A stretch of 64,000 nucleotides of DNA, taken from assembly GCF_019947135.1 (NCBI RefSeq), contig NZ_JAGSHT010000001.1, positions 124,001 to 188,000 of the forward strand, given 5' to 3'. Positions 30,944-39,498 of the stretch are shown piece by piece (position 1 is the stretch's first letter; every line of letters begins with the position of its first letter). Position numbers and translations under genes: made by a program. The stretch comes from Occultella gossypii (GTDB lineage Bacteria > Actinomycetota > Actinomycetes > Actinomycetales > Beutenbergiaceae). The notes under the pieces were generated by a model that saw nothing but the letters and a program-made list of their open reading frames with translations, did no database searches and was not told the DNA's origin.

Positions 30944-31288
30944 GTGAGCACCCAGAGCGCGCAGAGCAGCCAGACGAGCACCGAGTGGACCCAGCTCGAC
31001 GACTACACCCGCCGCCGGATCCTGGCGCACACCCCGGAACTGATGGTGGTGGAGGTGCAGTTCGCGCCCGGTGGGGTCGGGGCTCCGCACACCCACCCGC
31101 ACGTGCAGGCCACCTACGTGCGCGAGGGCACCTTCGACTTCGTGGTGTCCGGCGAGCCGATCACGATCACCGACGGGGACAGCATCGTGGTGCCGTCGAA
31201 CGAGTGGCACGGCTGCGAGACCGCCACCGGCGGGACGCTGATCGACGTGTTCACCCCGGCCCGCGAGGACTTCCTGCCCAGCACCTGA
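30944..31288 (+). CDS. cupin-domain protein
   Basis: 114 residues, one conserved beta-barrel. Cupin motif 1 is PHTHPHVQATYVREGTF, with the metal-binding His residues and Glu; motif 2 is GDSIVVPSNEWHG with its His. Small single-domain cupins bind a metal and act as isomerases, dioxygenases or sensors of sugar acids; nothing here picks one. Start GTG 30944. Confidence 0.85.
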   Translation: MSTQSAQSSQTSTEWTQLDDYTRRRILAHTPELMVVEVQFAPGGVGAPHTHPHVQATYVREGTFDFVVSGEPITITDGDSIVVPSNEWHGCETATGGTLIDVFTPAREDFLPST

Positions 31289-31361
31289 GCGTTCGGCTCA
31301 CCTCCGAGCCCGTTCGGATCAGCGGGTGGCGCGACAGCGGCATGCCCTGCGCAACGACAGT

Positions 31362-32237
31362 TCAGGAGCGGCTCCGCACCAGTTCCGTCAGCTCGGCGAC
31401 CTGGTCCCGCAGGCCCCGGATCTCGCCCTCCAACGCCCGCGTGGTCGCAGGTTCGGCGGGTGTCTCGTGGTCGGTGGCCGCCGGCTCGTCGGCCCGGATG
31501 TGCTGCATGGCGTCGACGATCACGGCGATGAACAGGTTCAGCACCGTGAAGGCGCTCAGCAACACGAACGGCACGAAGAACGCGACGGCCCACGGGTGCA
31601 CCTCGAGGACGGCCCGGCTGATGACGCTCCAGTTGTCGAGGGTCATGATCTGGAACAGCGTGAACAGCGACCGCGAGAGGTTGCCGAACTCGGTGGGGAA
31701 GGAGTCGCCGAAGAGCATCGTGGCCATCACCGCGCTGACGTAGAACAGCAGGATCAGCAGGGCGCCGATCGAGAGGATCCCGGGTACCGCTTTCACCAGC
31801 GCCTCGACCACCCGGCGCAGCTGCGGGACCATCGAGACCAGGCGCAGCACCCGCAGCACCCGCAGGGAGCGCAGCACCCCGAACGCACCCGAGCCCGGGA
31901 TCAGGGCGACCCCGACCACGAGCAGGTCGAAGACGTTCCAGCTGGACCGGAAGAACGAGCCCCGGAAGGCGTACAGCTTCACGGCGAGCTCGACCACGAA
32001 GAACGCCAGGCAGATCCGGTCGAGGGTGTGCAGCAGGTCGGCGTACCCGGCCATCACCGCGTCGGAGGTCTCCAGGCCCAGCGTGGCGGCGTTGATCAGG
32101 ATCAGCACGATCACGAATCGCTGGACCCGGTCGGACTCGACCCATCTGCCGAGCGCGGCGCGGGAGTACCACCGCGGGGGTGGCGGCGAACCGGCGGTGC
32201 CGGGCGCGGCCTCCGCGAGGATCTCGGTCGTGGTCAT
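31362..32237 (-). CDS. voltage-gated-type cation channel (NaChBac-like), unusual TLDNWS filter
   Basis: 291 residues, six membrane helices as in bacterial single-domain channels. S4 carries spaced arginines (LRSLRVLRVLRL, residues 122-133). The selectivity filter is T199-L-D-N-W-S204 where NaChBac-type sodium channels have TLESW. A C-terminal coiled coil (about 266-290) would tetramerise the pore. The start at 32237 precedes MTTTEIL with a GAGAGCAGG site. Four identical subunits in the membrane should form the pore; ion preference is discussed in the findings. Confidence 0.88.
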   Translation of the reverse strand: MTTTEILAEAAPGTAGSPPPPRWYSRAALGRWVESDRVQRFVIVLILINAATLGLETSDAVMAGYADLLHTLDRICLAFFVVELAVKLYAFRGSFFRSSWNVFDLLVVGVALIPGSGAFGVLRSLRVLRVLRLVSMVPQLRRVVEALVKAVPGILSIGALLILLFYVSAVMATMLFGDSFPTEFGNLSRSLFTLFQIMTLDNWSVISRAVLEVHPWAVAFFVPFVLLSAFTVLNLFIAVIVDAMQHIRADEPAATDHETPAEPATTRALEGEIRGLRDQVAELTELVRSRS

Positions 32238-32349
32238 GCGCCTGCTCTCAGTCTGGACAACGGCTGGCGCACGAAGAATGCAGGCACGAGGCCGGGCCAG
32301 GCAAGTGGCGCAGGTGGTGACCGCTGCCCACCCGCCCGGCCGGAGGTGC

Positions 32350-32862
32350 TCAGGCGGGACTCGGCTGCAGCCCCACCCGCCGGGCCACCGAAGCTCCCCA
32401 TTCGGTGGCCCGCTCGAGCTCGCCGTAGACCACAGGCCCGTCCGTGCCCCCGACATGGAAACTCATCGGGTCAGCGACCAGCGTGCAGCCACGCCGGGTC
32501 AGGAGTCTGGCCATCGTTCTGGCGGCGGACCCCGGGATCGGAGGAGCCACGTGGGTGTCGAAGGTCGCGACGGACAGCGACAGCGCCGACCGGGAGTCGA
32601 TCCAGTCCCGCATCAGGCGCCCGTCGGAGATGACCTGACCGGCTCGCTCGACGGCTTCGTCCCGCGTGCGTGGCCGGCTGAGGCCGAACACGTGGGTCGG
32701 CGCACCCACGATCAACAGCTCCACCTGCAGGTCGCGGATCATCGGTGCGTCGCCGACCTCGACCAGCTCGACCGGCAGGCAGGTGGCGACCCCGGTCGCG
32801 ACAGCCTCGGCCAGACCGGCCGTGTTACCGAACATGCTCTCGTAGACGATGTAGGCAGTCAT
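32350..32862 (-). CDS. flavodoxin-like protein
   Basis: 170 residues. The FMN phosphate loop is YESMFGNTAGLAEAV at residues 6-20, and LLIVGAPTHVFGLSRP supplies the second FMN-contact loop. C-terminal features fit short-chain flavodoxin-domain proteins of actinobacteria rather than nitric-oxide or electron-carrier flavodoxins. The start is taken at MTAYIVYE; GTG and ATG codons 9-12 nt upstream are in frame. It probably carries electrons in stress or membrane metabolism; the partner is unknown. Confidence 0.82.
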   Translation of the reverse strand: MTAYIVYESMFGNTAGLAEAVATGVATCLPVELVEVGDAPMIRDLQVELLIVGAPTHVFGLSRPRTRDEAVERAGQVISDGRLMRDWIDSRSALSLSVATFDTHVAPPIPGSAARTMARLLTRRGCTLVADPMSFHVGGTDGPVVYGELERATEWGASVARRVGLQPSPA

Positions 32863-33079
32863 TGCACTCACCATTCCCTTCTGTCTCCAGTGTGGAACTT
32901 CCCGACGGCGTAGGGCCGGGACCTAGGTCACGTTGGGTCGCGCTCCGCTCACGTTCGCGAGGCGAGGACGAGGACGCGCCGCATCGGACCGTCGCCGGCG
33001 CACCGTCGCTCGCCTCGACCGAAGCGGGCCGGGCCGGCCCGGAGAGGCGTGGGTCATCTGCCCGGACCCGACGCCTGAT

Positions 33080-33119
33080 AGTAATTTCTACCAATCTGTA
33101 GTTAGCAGTAGAAATAACT
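33080..33119 (+). promoter_or_regulatory. operator-like inverted repeat in AT-rich island (RpiR candidate site)
   Basis: Twelve-base arms AGTAATTTCTAC (33080-33091) and GTAGAAATAACT (33108-33119) match as an inverted repeat in 11 of 12 positions, with a 16-nt spacer. AT content is far above the surroundings. It sits just before a catabolic operon that encodes its own RpiR-family regulator, which is the likely ligand-responsive binder. Confidence 0.6.
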
Positions 33120-33127
33120 GTTACATT
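33099..33127 (+). promoter_or_regulatory. candidate promoter of the catabolic operon
   Basis: TAGTTA (33099-33104) and TACATT (33122-33127) are separated by 17 bp and overlap the right arm of the operator-like repeat, so a bound repressor would block RNA polymerase. The rest of the 32863-33202 gap holds no gene I can support. Confidence 0.45.
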
Positions 33128-33202
33128 GGGCGAACGCTCAAGGACGAGGGAGTGGCACGTGACGTACAGCGATGTGGCCGATGCGGAAGATGGCCAGGTG
33201 CG

Positions 33203-34111
33203 ATGAAGATCGCATCGATCAGCCGAGCCGACGGCAGTACCCAATGGGGTCTCAGCGACGGGCAGTCATTCCTTGCCCCTGCGAGCGCAGGGGTGGACCT
33301 GCCACTGGATCTGGTCAGCGCGATCCAGGTGTCCGATTGGCGCGAGCAGCTCCGGCCTGCACTGCGCCAGCTCCACGACGGCGGTGGGCAGTGGATTCGA
33401 GCGGATCAGCTCGCAGCACCGCTGGTACTCGGGCGCAACGTCTTCTGCCTCGGTCCGAACTACTCGGACCACGCGGCCGAGTCGGCGCACAGCCCGGGCG
33501 TCCCGGCCGAACCGGTCTACTTCTCCAAGGCGACCACCACGCTCGCTCCACCGGTGCACTCGTTGCCCTTGGACCGGAGCCTGACCACTCGCCTCGACTG
33601 GGAGGTCGAGTTGGCCGTCGTCATCGCGGTCGGCGGTCGCAACATCGACGAGGCGACCGCACTCGACCACGTCCTCGGGTACAGCGTCGCGATCGACTTC
33701 TCTGCTCGTGATGTGCAGGAAGGTCGGCCGGAGGGCCAGTGGTTCCTCGGCAAGAGCATCGACGGGTACTTCCCGCTCGGTCCATGGATCGTGACGACCG
33801 ACGAGATTCCCGATCCGCAGGCGCTGAGGATCGAGCTGACCGTGAACGGGGTGGTGAAGCAGCACGCCACCACTGAGGCCATGCTCTTCCCCGTCCGTCG
33901 GATCATTGCCGACCTGTCGCGCTACGTGACGCTTCAGCCCGGCGACGTGATCTCGACCGGTACTCCCGGCGGGGTGGGCAACGCGCGAGACCCGCAGGAG
34001 CACCTGGCCGAGGGCGACCGGGTCGTGGCAACGATCTCGGGCATCGGCAGCGTCACGACCACGATCGTGCCGACGTCCGGCCGGTCCGCCACGACGCCGG
34101 GAGCATCATGA
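33203..34111 (+). CDS. fumarylacetoacetate hydrolase-family protein
   Basis: 302 residues. The FAH core shows FCLGPNYSDHAAES, the metal-binding acids in DWEVELAVVI and FSARDVQ, the Lys in FLGKSIDGYFPLGP, and ISTGTPGGVG. FAH-type hydrolases cleave beta-diketo acids and include enzymes of deoxysugar catabolism (for example 2,4-diketo-3-deoxy-L-fuconate hydrolase). Its place in a sugar-import operon makes such a role the best inference. The start ATG 33203 begins MKIASIS; upstream in-frame sequence is not conserved-looking. Overlaps the regulator by ATGA. Confidence 0.85.
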   Translation: MKIASISRADGSTQWGLSDGQSFLAPASAGVDLPLDLVSAIQVSDWREQLRPALRQLHDGGGQWIRADQLAAPLVLGRNVFCLGPNYSDHAAESAHSPGVPAEPVYFSKATTTLAPPVHSLPLDRSLTTRLDWEVELAVVIAVGGRNIDEATALDHVLGYSVAIDFSARDVQEGRPEGQWFLGKSIDGYFPLGPWIVTTDEIPDPQALRIELTVNGVVKQHATTEAMLFPVRRIIADLSRYVTLQPGDVISTGTPGGVGNARDPQEHLAEGDRVVATISGIGSVTTTIVPTSGRSATTPGAS

Positions 34112-35031
34112 CGAACCCGCCGGTACTGCCCGATGCCACGGTGGACCGGAACGACGGCTGCCTCGCCAGGCTCCGGACCTCGGCGTCGCGACTCACCGGT
34201 GCGCGGCAGCGGGTCGCCGTCAAGATCTTGGAGAACCCCTGGGCGGCGAGAGGGCTGTCGATCAGCGCCCTGGCCAGCCACGTGGGTGCGTCCGAGAACG
34301 CGATCAGCCGGATCACCCAGGCGATCGGCTACAGCGGATATCGCGAGTTCATGCAGGAGCTGGCCCTCGACCTCGGCAAGAACATGGGCTACCAGCACGT
34401 GGATCCGGCCGCCGCGATCGAGGACATCGCCGAGGGCACCGCGGGGGTGGTCCGGCAGGTCGTCAAGCTCGAGATCGACGGCATGCAGGATGCGCTCGCC
34501 AACCTCGACGACAGTGTGCTCGACGAGGTGGTGCACACCATGGTCCAGGCGCGGACCATTCTGTTACTCGGCACCGGGACGGCGGCCGGCCTGTGCCAGA
34601 TGCTCGCCTATCGGTTCACGAGCATCGGGATCGCGGCGTCGTGGTCGAGCGATCCCATGGTGATGCTTGCCGAGGCACACCGCACCACCACGGACGATCT
34701 TGTCGTTCTCGTGAGTTTCTCCGGGTACTCCCGCGACACCGTGTTCGCCGGTCGGCACGCGCGCGAGCAGGGTGCATCCGTCCTCGCCGTGACCAGCGAC
34801 CCGCAGAGCGCCGTGGCCCAGATCGCCGACACCGTGTTGAGCATCTTCTCCGCGAGACTGAAGAACGAGGCCGCGCAGTTCAGCGGTCGGGTGGCCGGTC
34901 TTGCGCTCCTCGAAGCCATCGCGACCGCGGTCTCGTGGGAACGGGGCGGCACCGAGAACGCGTCCCTGGCGGCGCTCGGTGAGGCGCAGACCAGGTTGAA
35001 CACACTGCCCGGCGACTGGGAGTCGTCGTGA
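34108..35031 (+). CDS. MurR/RpiR-family transcriptional regulator with SIS domain
   Basis: 307 residues: an N-terminal RpiR helix-turn-helix (about 20-100, with SISALASHVGASENAISRITQ) and a C-terminal SIS sugar-phosphate-binding domain (about 145-280, with LLGTGTAAGLCQ and LVSFSGYSRDT). It most likely senses a phosphosugar intermediate and controls this cluster through the inverted repeat at 33080-33119. Coupled to genes on both sides by 4-bp overlaps. Confidence 0.9.
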   Translation: MTNPPVLPDATVDRNDGCLARLRTSASRLTGARQRVAVKILENPWAARGLSISALASHVGASENAISRITQAIGYSGYREFMQELALDLGKNMGYQHVDPAAAIEDIAEGTAGVVRQVVKLEIDGMQDALANLDDSVLDEVVHTMVQARTILLLGTGTAAGLCQMLAYRFTSIGIAASWSSDPMVMLAEAHRTTTDDLVVLVSFSGYSRDTVFAGRHAREQGASVLAVTSDPQSAVAQIADTVLSIFSARLKNEAAQFSGRVAGLALLEAIATAVSWERGGTENASLAALGEAQTRLNTLPGDWESS

Positions 35032-36020
35032 ATGACTCACCTCGCCTGGTCATCCTCGGCGTGGCCCATTGGCACACGGAGCGGCAGGTAGCTGCGTTCG
35101 CGCGAGCCGGCGCGCAGTTCGTGGCGGTCCAGGACGACGATCCGCACCGAGGCGAGAGATGGGGGAGAGAACTGGGTTGTCCCGCCCACACGGACGTCTC
35201 GGCTGCACTGGACGGCGTGGCGGCGGACCTGGTCCTGGTGCTCTCGCCCAACGACGACGTGCCAGGAGTGGTGCGTCTGTTGCTTGACCGCGGTCTGCCG
35301 TTCGCGGTGGAGAAGCCCGCCGGGGTCAGCGCACCGTCGCTCCGCGCCCTGTGTGACGAAGCGGAACGGCTCGGGACCTTCACCGCTGTGGCCTTCGTCA
35401 ACCGGTACAGCGGGTTCTGGCCGGAGGTCGACCGGCTCCGCGGTCGAGGGACGATCACCGGGCCCGTCGCCGCACGCTTCCGGATCGTCAACGGCACGCC
35501 TGCGCGCTACCCCGAGTCCGGCGTTCCGTGGGTGCTGAGCAGACAACGGTTCGGCGGCGGCGCTCTCAGGAACATCGGCGCACACGCAGCGGACTCGGCC
35601 GTGCGTCTGCTCGGGCCGCAGATCGACGTCATCGGGGCACGCACCTCCAGCAGCGCGTACGGACTCGACGTCGAGGACTACGCCGTGGCGCTGCTCTCCG
35701 GCCGCGACGGATCGACGGTGACGATCGAAGCCGGCTACGTCCACCCGAACCGTGAGGGCACCGATCACGAATGGTCGCTCGCCTGCCCCGGGGCGATGGT
35801 GGTCGAGTCCGACTCTGTCCTGCACGTCACCACCGCGCAGTCCGACCGCGACGTCGCGACCCCAGATATGAGTGGTCGGTATGACCAGTTCGCCGCCGAG
35901 ACCGTAGCCGCGCTGCGCGAGGGCCAACCGTCACGCACACCCCTGCGCACCGCGCTCCGGGCGCTTGACCTCGTCGATCGCATCTACGCCGCATCCACCA
36001 CCTCGCCATCCCCGACCTGA
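35028..36020 (+). CDS. Gfo/Idh/MocA-family oxidoreductase
   Basis: 330 residues. N-terminal nucleotide-binding fold (LVILGVAHWHTERQ, atypical because the usual GxGxxG is GVAHWH), the family EKP motif (VEKPAGVS, catalytic-type Lys), and the C-terminal substrate domain with GGGALRNIGAHAADSA. Such enzymes oxidise or epimerise sugars and cyclitols with NAD(P). It starts with a GTG overlapping the regulator stop. The altered dinucleotide loop suggests an unusual cofactor orientation or reduced activity. Confidence 0.85.
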   Translation: MNDSPRLVILGVAHWHTERQVAAFARAGAQFVAVQDDDPHRGERWGRELGCPAHTDVSAALDGVAADLVLVLSPNDDVPGVVRLLLDRGLPFAVEKPAGVSAPSLRALCDEAERLGTFTAVAFVNRYSGFWPEVDRLRGRGTITGPVAARFRIVNGTPARYPESGVPWVLSRQRFGGGALRNIGAHAADSAVRLLGPQIDVIGARTSSSAYGLDVEDYAVALLSGRDGSTVTIEAGYVHPNREGTDHEWSLACPGAMVVESDSVLHVTTAQSDRDVATPDMSGRYDQFAAETVAALREGQPSRTPLRTALRALDLVDRIYAASTTSPSPT

Positions 36021-36024
36021 CGCT

Positions 36025-36052
36025 CTCGGCATGGGGCAGCACCCACGCCGAG
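36025..36052 (+). terminator. intercistronic hairpin
   Basis: CTCGGC and GCCGAG arms with an inner TGGG/CCCA stem follow the oxidoreductase stop by 4 bp. It probably attenuates or processes the message between the enzymes and the transporter genes. Confidence 0.5.
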
Positions 36053-36159
36053 ACGGAGCCGCCAATGAGGCCACAACAGCACACCACCGGTCGTCACCAC
36101 GGCCCGCCGCACTGGTGGACCGCAGAACGATCGTCGACCCGAGCTTGGGACACCCCACA

Positions 36160-36177
36160 TGCCGCAACGATGCGGCA
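36160..36177 (+). promoter_or_regulatory. hairpin just upstream of the binding-protein ribosome site
   Basis: TGCCGCA-ACGA-TGCGGCA is a perfect stem-loop ending 6 nt before AGGAGAGG (36183-36190), the strong ribosome site of the binding-protein gene. A 5' protecting hairpin would favour high expression of the binding protein. Confidence 0.45.
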
Positions 36178-36200
36178 CCACCAGGAGAGGCAGTTCCGCA

Positions 36201-37586
36201 ATGAACCAGCAACCCAACCCGTTCCACGCAATGCACCGCGCCACCTCCCGCCGTTCGTTCCTGGGCCTGGGCCTCGCAGCCACGGCCGGGCTTGCCACTG
36301 CGAGCTGTAGTAGCGATGGCAATGACACGACCGACGGGGGAGTCACCGGAGACGTCGTCTTCTGGCACCCGTACGGCCAGGAGACGCGTCAGGCCGAACT
36401 CCAGGTGGCCTTCGACATCTTCGAGGAGGAGCACCCCGGTGCGCGGGTCCAGGCCGAGTACGTGCCGTTCGGAGACCTGCCGCTGCGCTGGCCGGCGGCA
36501 CAGCAGGGCGGGACCCTTCCGGACCTGATGATCAACATCCCGGAGAACATCCTGCCCATGCACATCGCCGGTGTCATCGACACCGACGCCCTCGGCTCGT
36601 TGGTCGAGGAACTCGGTGGTGAACCGTTCTTCGCCCCGGGATTCCTGGACAAGAACGGTCGCTATCAGGGCGACACCTTCGCCATCCCGCACTATGCGCA
36701 CAACCGCCTGATGCTCTACCGCAGCGACCGGCTCGCGGCCGCGGGTCTCGAAGTACCTGAGACGCTGGCTGACGTCGAGGAATGCGCTGCAGCCATGAAC
36801 AACCCGCCGGACTTCTTCGGATGGACGATGCCGCTGTCCCAGAACGACATCGGCGGCGGATACCTGCTCTGGATGATCACCAGGTCCAACGGCGGCAGTC
36901 TCGTGGACCCGGAGGGCAACCAGTTCTGGGCCTCCGACGAGGTGCGCGCCGCCGCGGACTACCTCGGCCGAATCGCGAGCCAGTACGGTCCGACGTCGGC
37001 GGCGACCACGGCGATCGGGGACACGTTCAACCGGTTCCACGACGGCACGGCCTCGATGGTCGTCGACACCGCGGCGAACATCGCCGTCGCGAACAGCACC
37101 GAAGGTCTCGACCCGGAGCTCGTCGCGTCCCTGAACGGGACGCACATCCCGGCCGGGACCCAGCCCGGCCACATGGTGGGATCGGTCGCCATGACGATTC
37201 CGGTGGACGCGAACGTCGCGGCCGCGCACGAGCTGGCCAAGGTCCTGTACCGACCGGAGGTCCACCTGGACTTCCTCCTGTCCATCCCCATGTTCCACTT
37301 CCCGGCCACCACCAACATCGACACCGATGCGTTCTTCGGCGAGCCGCTGATCGCCCAGTACAAGGACACCGTGGTGGCGCAGACCCTCGCCGGGATCGAC
37401 GAGGGATCCGTGGCCGGGTTCGAGGACGGGCCGAACCCGTTCATCGGTCCGATCCTGGACGCCAAGATCTCCGAGGTGATGATCCAGGACATCGCCTTCG
37501 GGGGCATGGGCGTCGATGCCGCGCTGGAGAAGGCCGCAGCCGCCGCCGACGAGATCGTCGCCCGCATCCAGAGCCAGATCAGCTGA
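36201..37586 (+). CDS. sugar ABC transporter substrate-binding lipoprotein (Tat type)
   Basis: 461 residues. Twin-arginine signal (TSRRSFLGLG) with lipobox TASC, then a type I sugar-binding fold. It opens GDVVFWHPYGQE and ends with a C-terminal helix EKAAAAADEIVARIQ, as in extracellular family 1 proteins. It delivers a sugar or oligosaccharide to the two permeases downstream. The ATG at 36201 has an AGGAGAGG site. The ligand is not predictable; the cluster's hydrolase and dehydrogenases hint at a sugar acid or deoxysugar. Confidence 0.92.
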   Translation: MNQQPNPFHAMHRATSRRSFLGLGLAATAGLATASCSSDGNDTTDGGVTGDVVFWHPYGQETRQAELQVAFDIFEEEHPGARVQAEYVPFGDLPLRWPAAQQGGTLPDLMINIPENILPMHIAGVIDTDALGSLVEELGGEPFFAPGFLDKNGRYQGDTFAIPHYAHNRLMLYRSDRLAAAGLEVPETLADVEECAAAMNNPPDFFGWTMPLSQNDIGGGYLLWMITRSNGGSLVDPEGNQFWASDEVRAAADYLGRIASQYGPTSAATTAIGDTFNRFHDGTASMVVDTAANIAVANSTEGLDPELVASLNGTHIPAGTQPGHMVGSVAMTIPVDANVAAAHELAKVLYRPEVHLDFLLSIPMFHFPATTNIDTDAFFGEPLIAQYKDTVVAQTLAGIDEGSVAGFEDGPNPFIGPILDAKISEVMIQDIAFGGMGVDAALEKAAAAADEIVARIQSQIS

Positions 37587-37603
37587 GCCGCGGGCGAGTG
37601 AGG

Positions 37604-38584
37604 GTGTCCACCACGGTGACCGCTTCAGCCACGCAGGGAGGGCGGGTTCCGGCGCGGGAGCCGGACCCGCCCGGGGACCGTACGGTCCTCCGACGCGCCG
37701 GGCGTTTCGTCGACCGGCACTTCGCGGTGCTCCTCGTGGCGCCCGGTCTGATCTGGATGATGGTCCTGCTCGTCTATCCGGTGGCGCTCAATCTCTACTA
37801 CAGCGTCACGAACAAGAGTTTCCAGTACCCCAACACCAGCGTGGTGGGGTTCGACAACTATGCGGCGTTCCTATCCGATCCGGAGTTCTGGCGGGCCGCC
37901 GCGAACTCGCTCATCTGGACCGCGGCCTCCATCGTGGGGCAACTGGCGATCGGATTCGTGGCGGCGTTGGCCGTCGAAGGCCTTGCCCGGGGGCGGGCCG
38001 TGGTGCGGCTGCTGCTGATCGTGCCGTGGATGTTCTCGTCCATCGTGCTGGCCGCGGTCTGGCGACTGATGCTCGATGAGCTGAGCGGCGTCACGAACGC
38101 CGCCTTGATGGCGATCGGGATCATCGACCAACCCATCGCCTTCTTCGGTGACGGCGCCTACGCCTTGGGGGCGGTGATCGTCATGAACATCTGGTTCGGT
38201 GCCCCGTTCATGTTCCTGGCGTTCCTCGCCGGGATGCAGACCGTGTCCCAGGACCTCTATGAGGCGGCCGTGACCGACGGCGCCGGGTACTGGCGCCAGG
38301 TGTGGCACATCACGCTGCCGGCCCTGCGACCGGTGGTGGGCACACTGGTGATCCTGCGGACGATCTGGGTGATGAACAACCTCGACTTCGTCTATCTCAC
38401 CACCGGCGGCGGTCCACGTGACGCCACGATGACCTTGCCGTTGTACGCGTTCCGGGTGGGATGGGCACAGTTCGAGGTCGGACGGATGGCCGCCGTCTCC
38501 GTCGGGATGATGATCGGGCTGCTCGCGCTGGCCCTGATCCTGTTCCGGCTGATGCCGATCGAGGGCGAAGAGGACAGGAACTGA
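37604..38584 (+). CDS. sugar ABC transporter permease (MalF/UgpA-like)
   Basis: 326 residues, six membrane helices. The coupling-loop EAA motif is EAAVTDGAGYWRQVWHITLP with the essential Gly, which docks an ATPase. GTG at 37604 or 37598 are both possible starts 18-12 bp after the previous stop. It pairs with the next permease. No ATP-binding subunit is encoded nearby, so an MsiK-type shared ATPase elsewhere is expected. Confidence 0.9.
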   Translation: MSTTVTASATQGGRVPAREPDPPGDRTVLRRAGRFVDRHFAVLLVAPGLIWMMVLLVYPVALNLYYSVTNKSFQYPNTSVVGFDNYAAFLSDPEFWRAAANSLIWTAASIVGQLAIGFVAALAVEGLARGRAVVRLLLIVPWMFSSIVLAAVWRLMLDELSGVTNAALMAIGIIDQPIAFFGDGAYALGAVIVMNIWFGAPFMFLAFLAGMQTVSQDLYEAAVTDGAGYWRQVWHITLPALRPVVGTLVILRTIWVMNNLDFVYLTTGGGPRDATMTLPLYAFRVGWAQFEVGRMAAVSVGMMIGLLALALILFRLMPIEGEEDRN

Positions 38585-38585
38585 G

Positions 38586-39437
38586 ATGCCACCTATTCCC
38601 AAGCGCCGCACCGCCACGTCGACCGCCGCGGTGGACGGCTTCGTGATCGCCCTCGCGGCGGTGTCGGTGTTCCCACTGTTCTGGATGATCTCCACGGCGT
38701 TCAAGCCGTTCGACGAGATCTACCAGTTCCCGCCGGCGTTGTTCCCCTCCCAGGTGACGCTCGGCCAGTTCGAGCGATTGTTCGGGGTCTCCTCCGGATT
38801 CACTCGGATGATCGGGAACAGCATCCTGGTATCCACGACGACCACGCTGATCACCATGGTCCTCGCCGCGATGGCGGGCTACGGGCTCGCCAAGGGAAGG
38901 TTCCGCGGGCGTCGGCTGCTGCTCCGCAGCACCCTGCTCGCGTATGTGTTCCCACCGATCCTGCTGGTGGTGCCGCTCTTCGGCATCCTGGCGGATCTCG
39001 GTTACGCGAACACGCTGCCTGGGCTCATCGCGGTGTACCTGATCATCACGTTCCCGTTCGCGGTCTGGTTGCTCACGAGCTACTTCGCCACCCTGCCGAC
39101 GGAGCTGACGGAGGCGGCACGTATCGACGGGGCGAGCAACATGCGCGCGTTCTGGTCGATCGCGCTACCGCTGACGCGCCCCGGGTTGGCCGCCGTCGCG
39201 ATCTTCACCTTCATCAACACGTGGAACGAGTTCCTGTTCGCCTTCGTGATCGTGGGTGGGGGGCAGAACCGGACCGCGTCCGTGGGGCTCTCGGCCATCC
39301 TGCGCGGCGCCGAGGGCGCCGAGTACGGGGTCCTGATGGCCGGCTCACTGATCGCGATGATCCCGATCATCATCCTGTTCGTGTTCGCCCAGAAGCACAT
39401 CGTGGCGGGCCTCACCGGCGGAGCCGTCAAGGGCTGA
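38586..39437 (+). CDS. sugar ABC transporter permease (MalG/UgpE-like)
   Basis: 283 residues, six membrane helices. The EAA loop is EAARIDGASNMRAFWSIALP and the C-terminal region has TFINTWNEFLFAF, both typical of MalG-type permeases. It starts one base after the first permease stop. Together with the preceding permease it forms the channel of a sugar importer. Confidence 0.93.
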   Translation: MPPIPKRRTATSTAAVDGFVIALAAVSVFPLFWMISTAFKPFDEIYQFPPALFPSQVTLGQFERLFGVSSGFTRMIGNSILVSTTTTLITMVLAAMAGYGLAKGRFRGRRLLLRSTLLAYVFPPILLVVPLFGILADLGYANTLPGLIAVYLIITFPFAVWLLTSYFATLPTELTEAARIDGASNMRAFWSIALPLTRPGLAAVAIFTFINTWNEFLFAFVIVGGGQNRTASVGLSAILRGAEGAEYGVLMAGSLIAMIPIIILFVFAQKHIVAGLTGGAVKG

Positions 39438-39498
39438 ACCTGCCCGTAGATCCCCGGCCGCGGACACCGTCCAGGCCCCACATCAGAGGAGGACTCGC

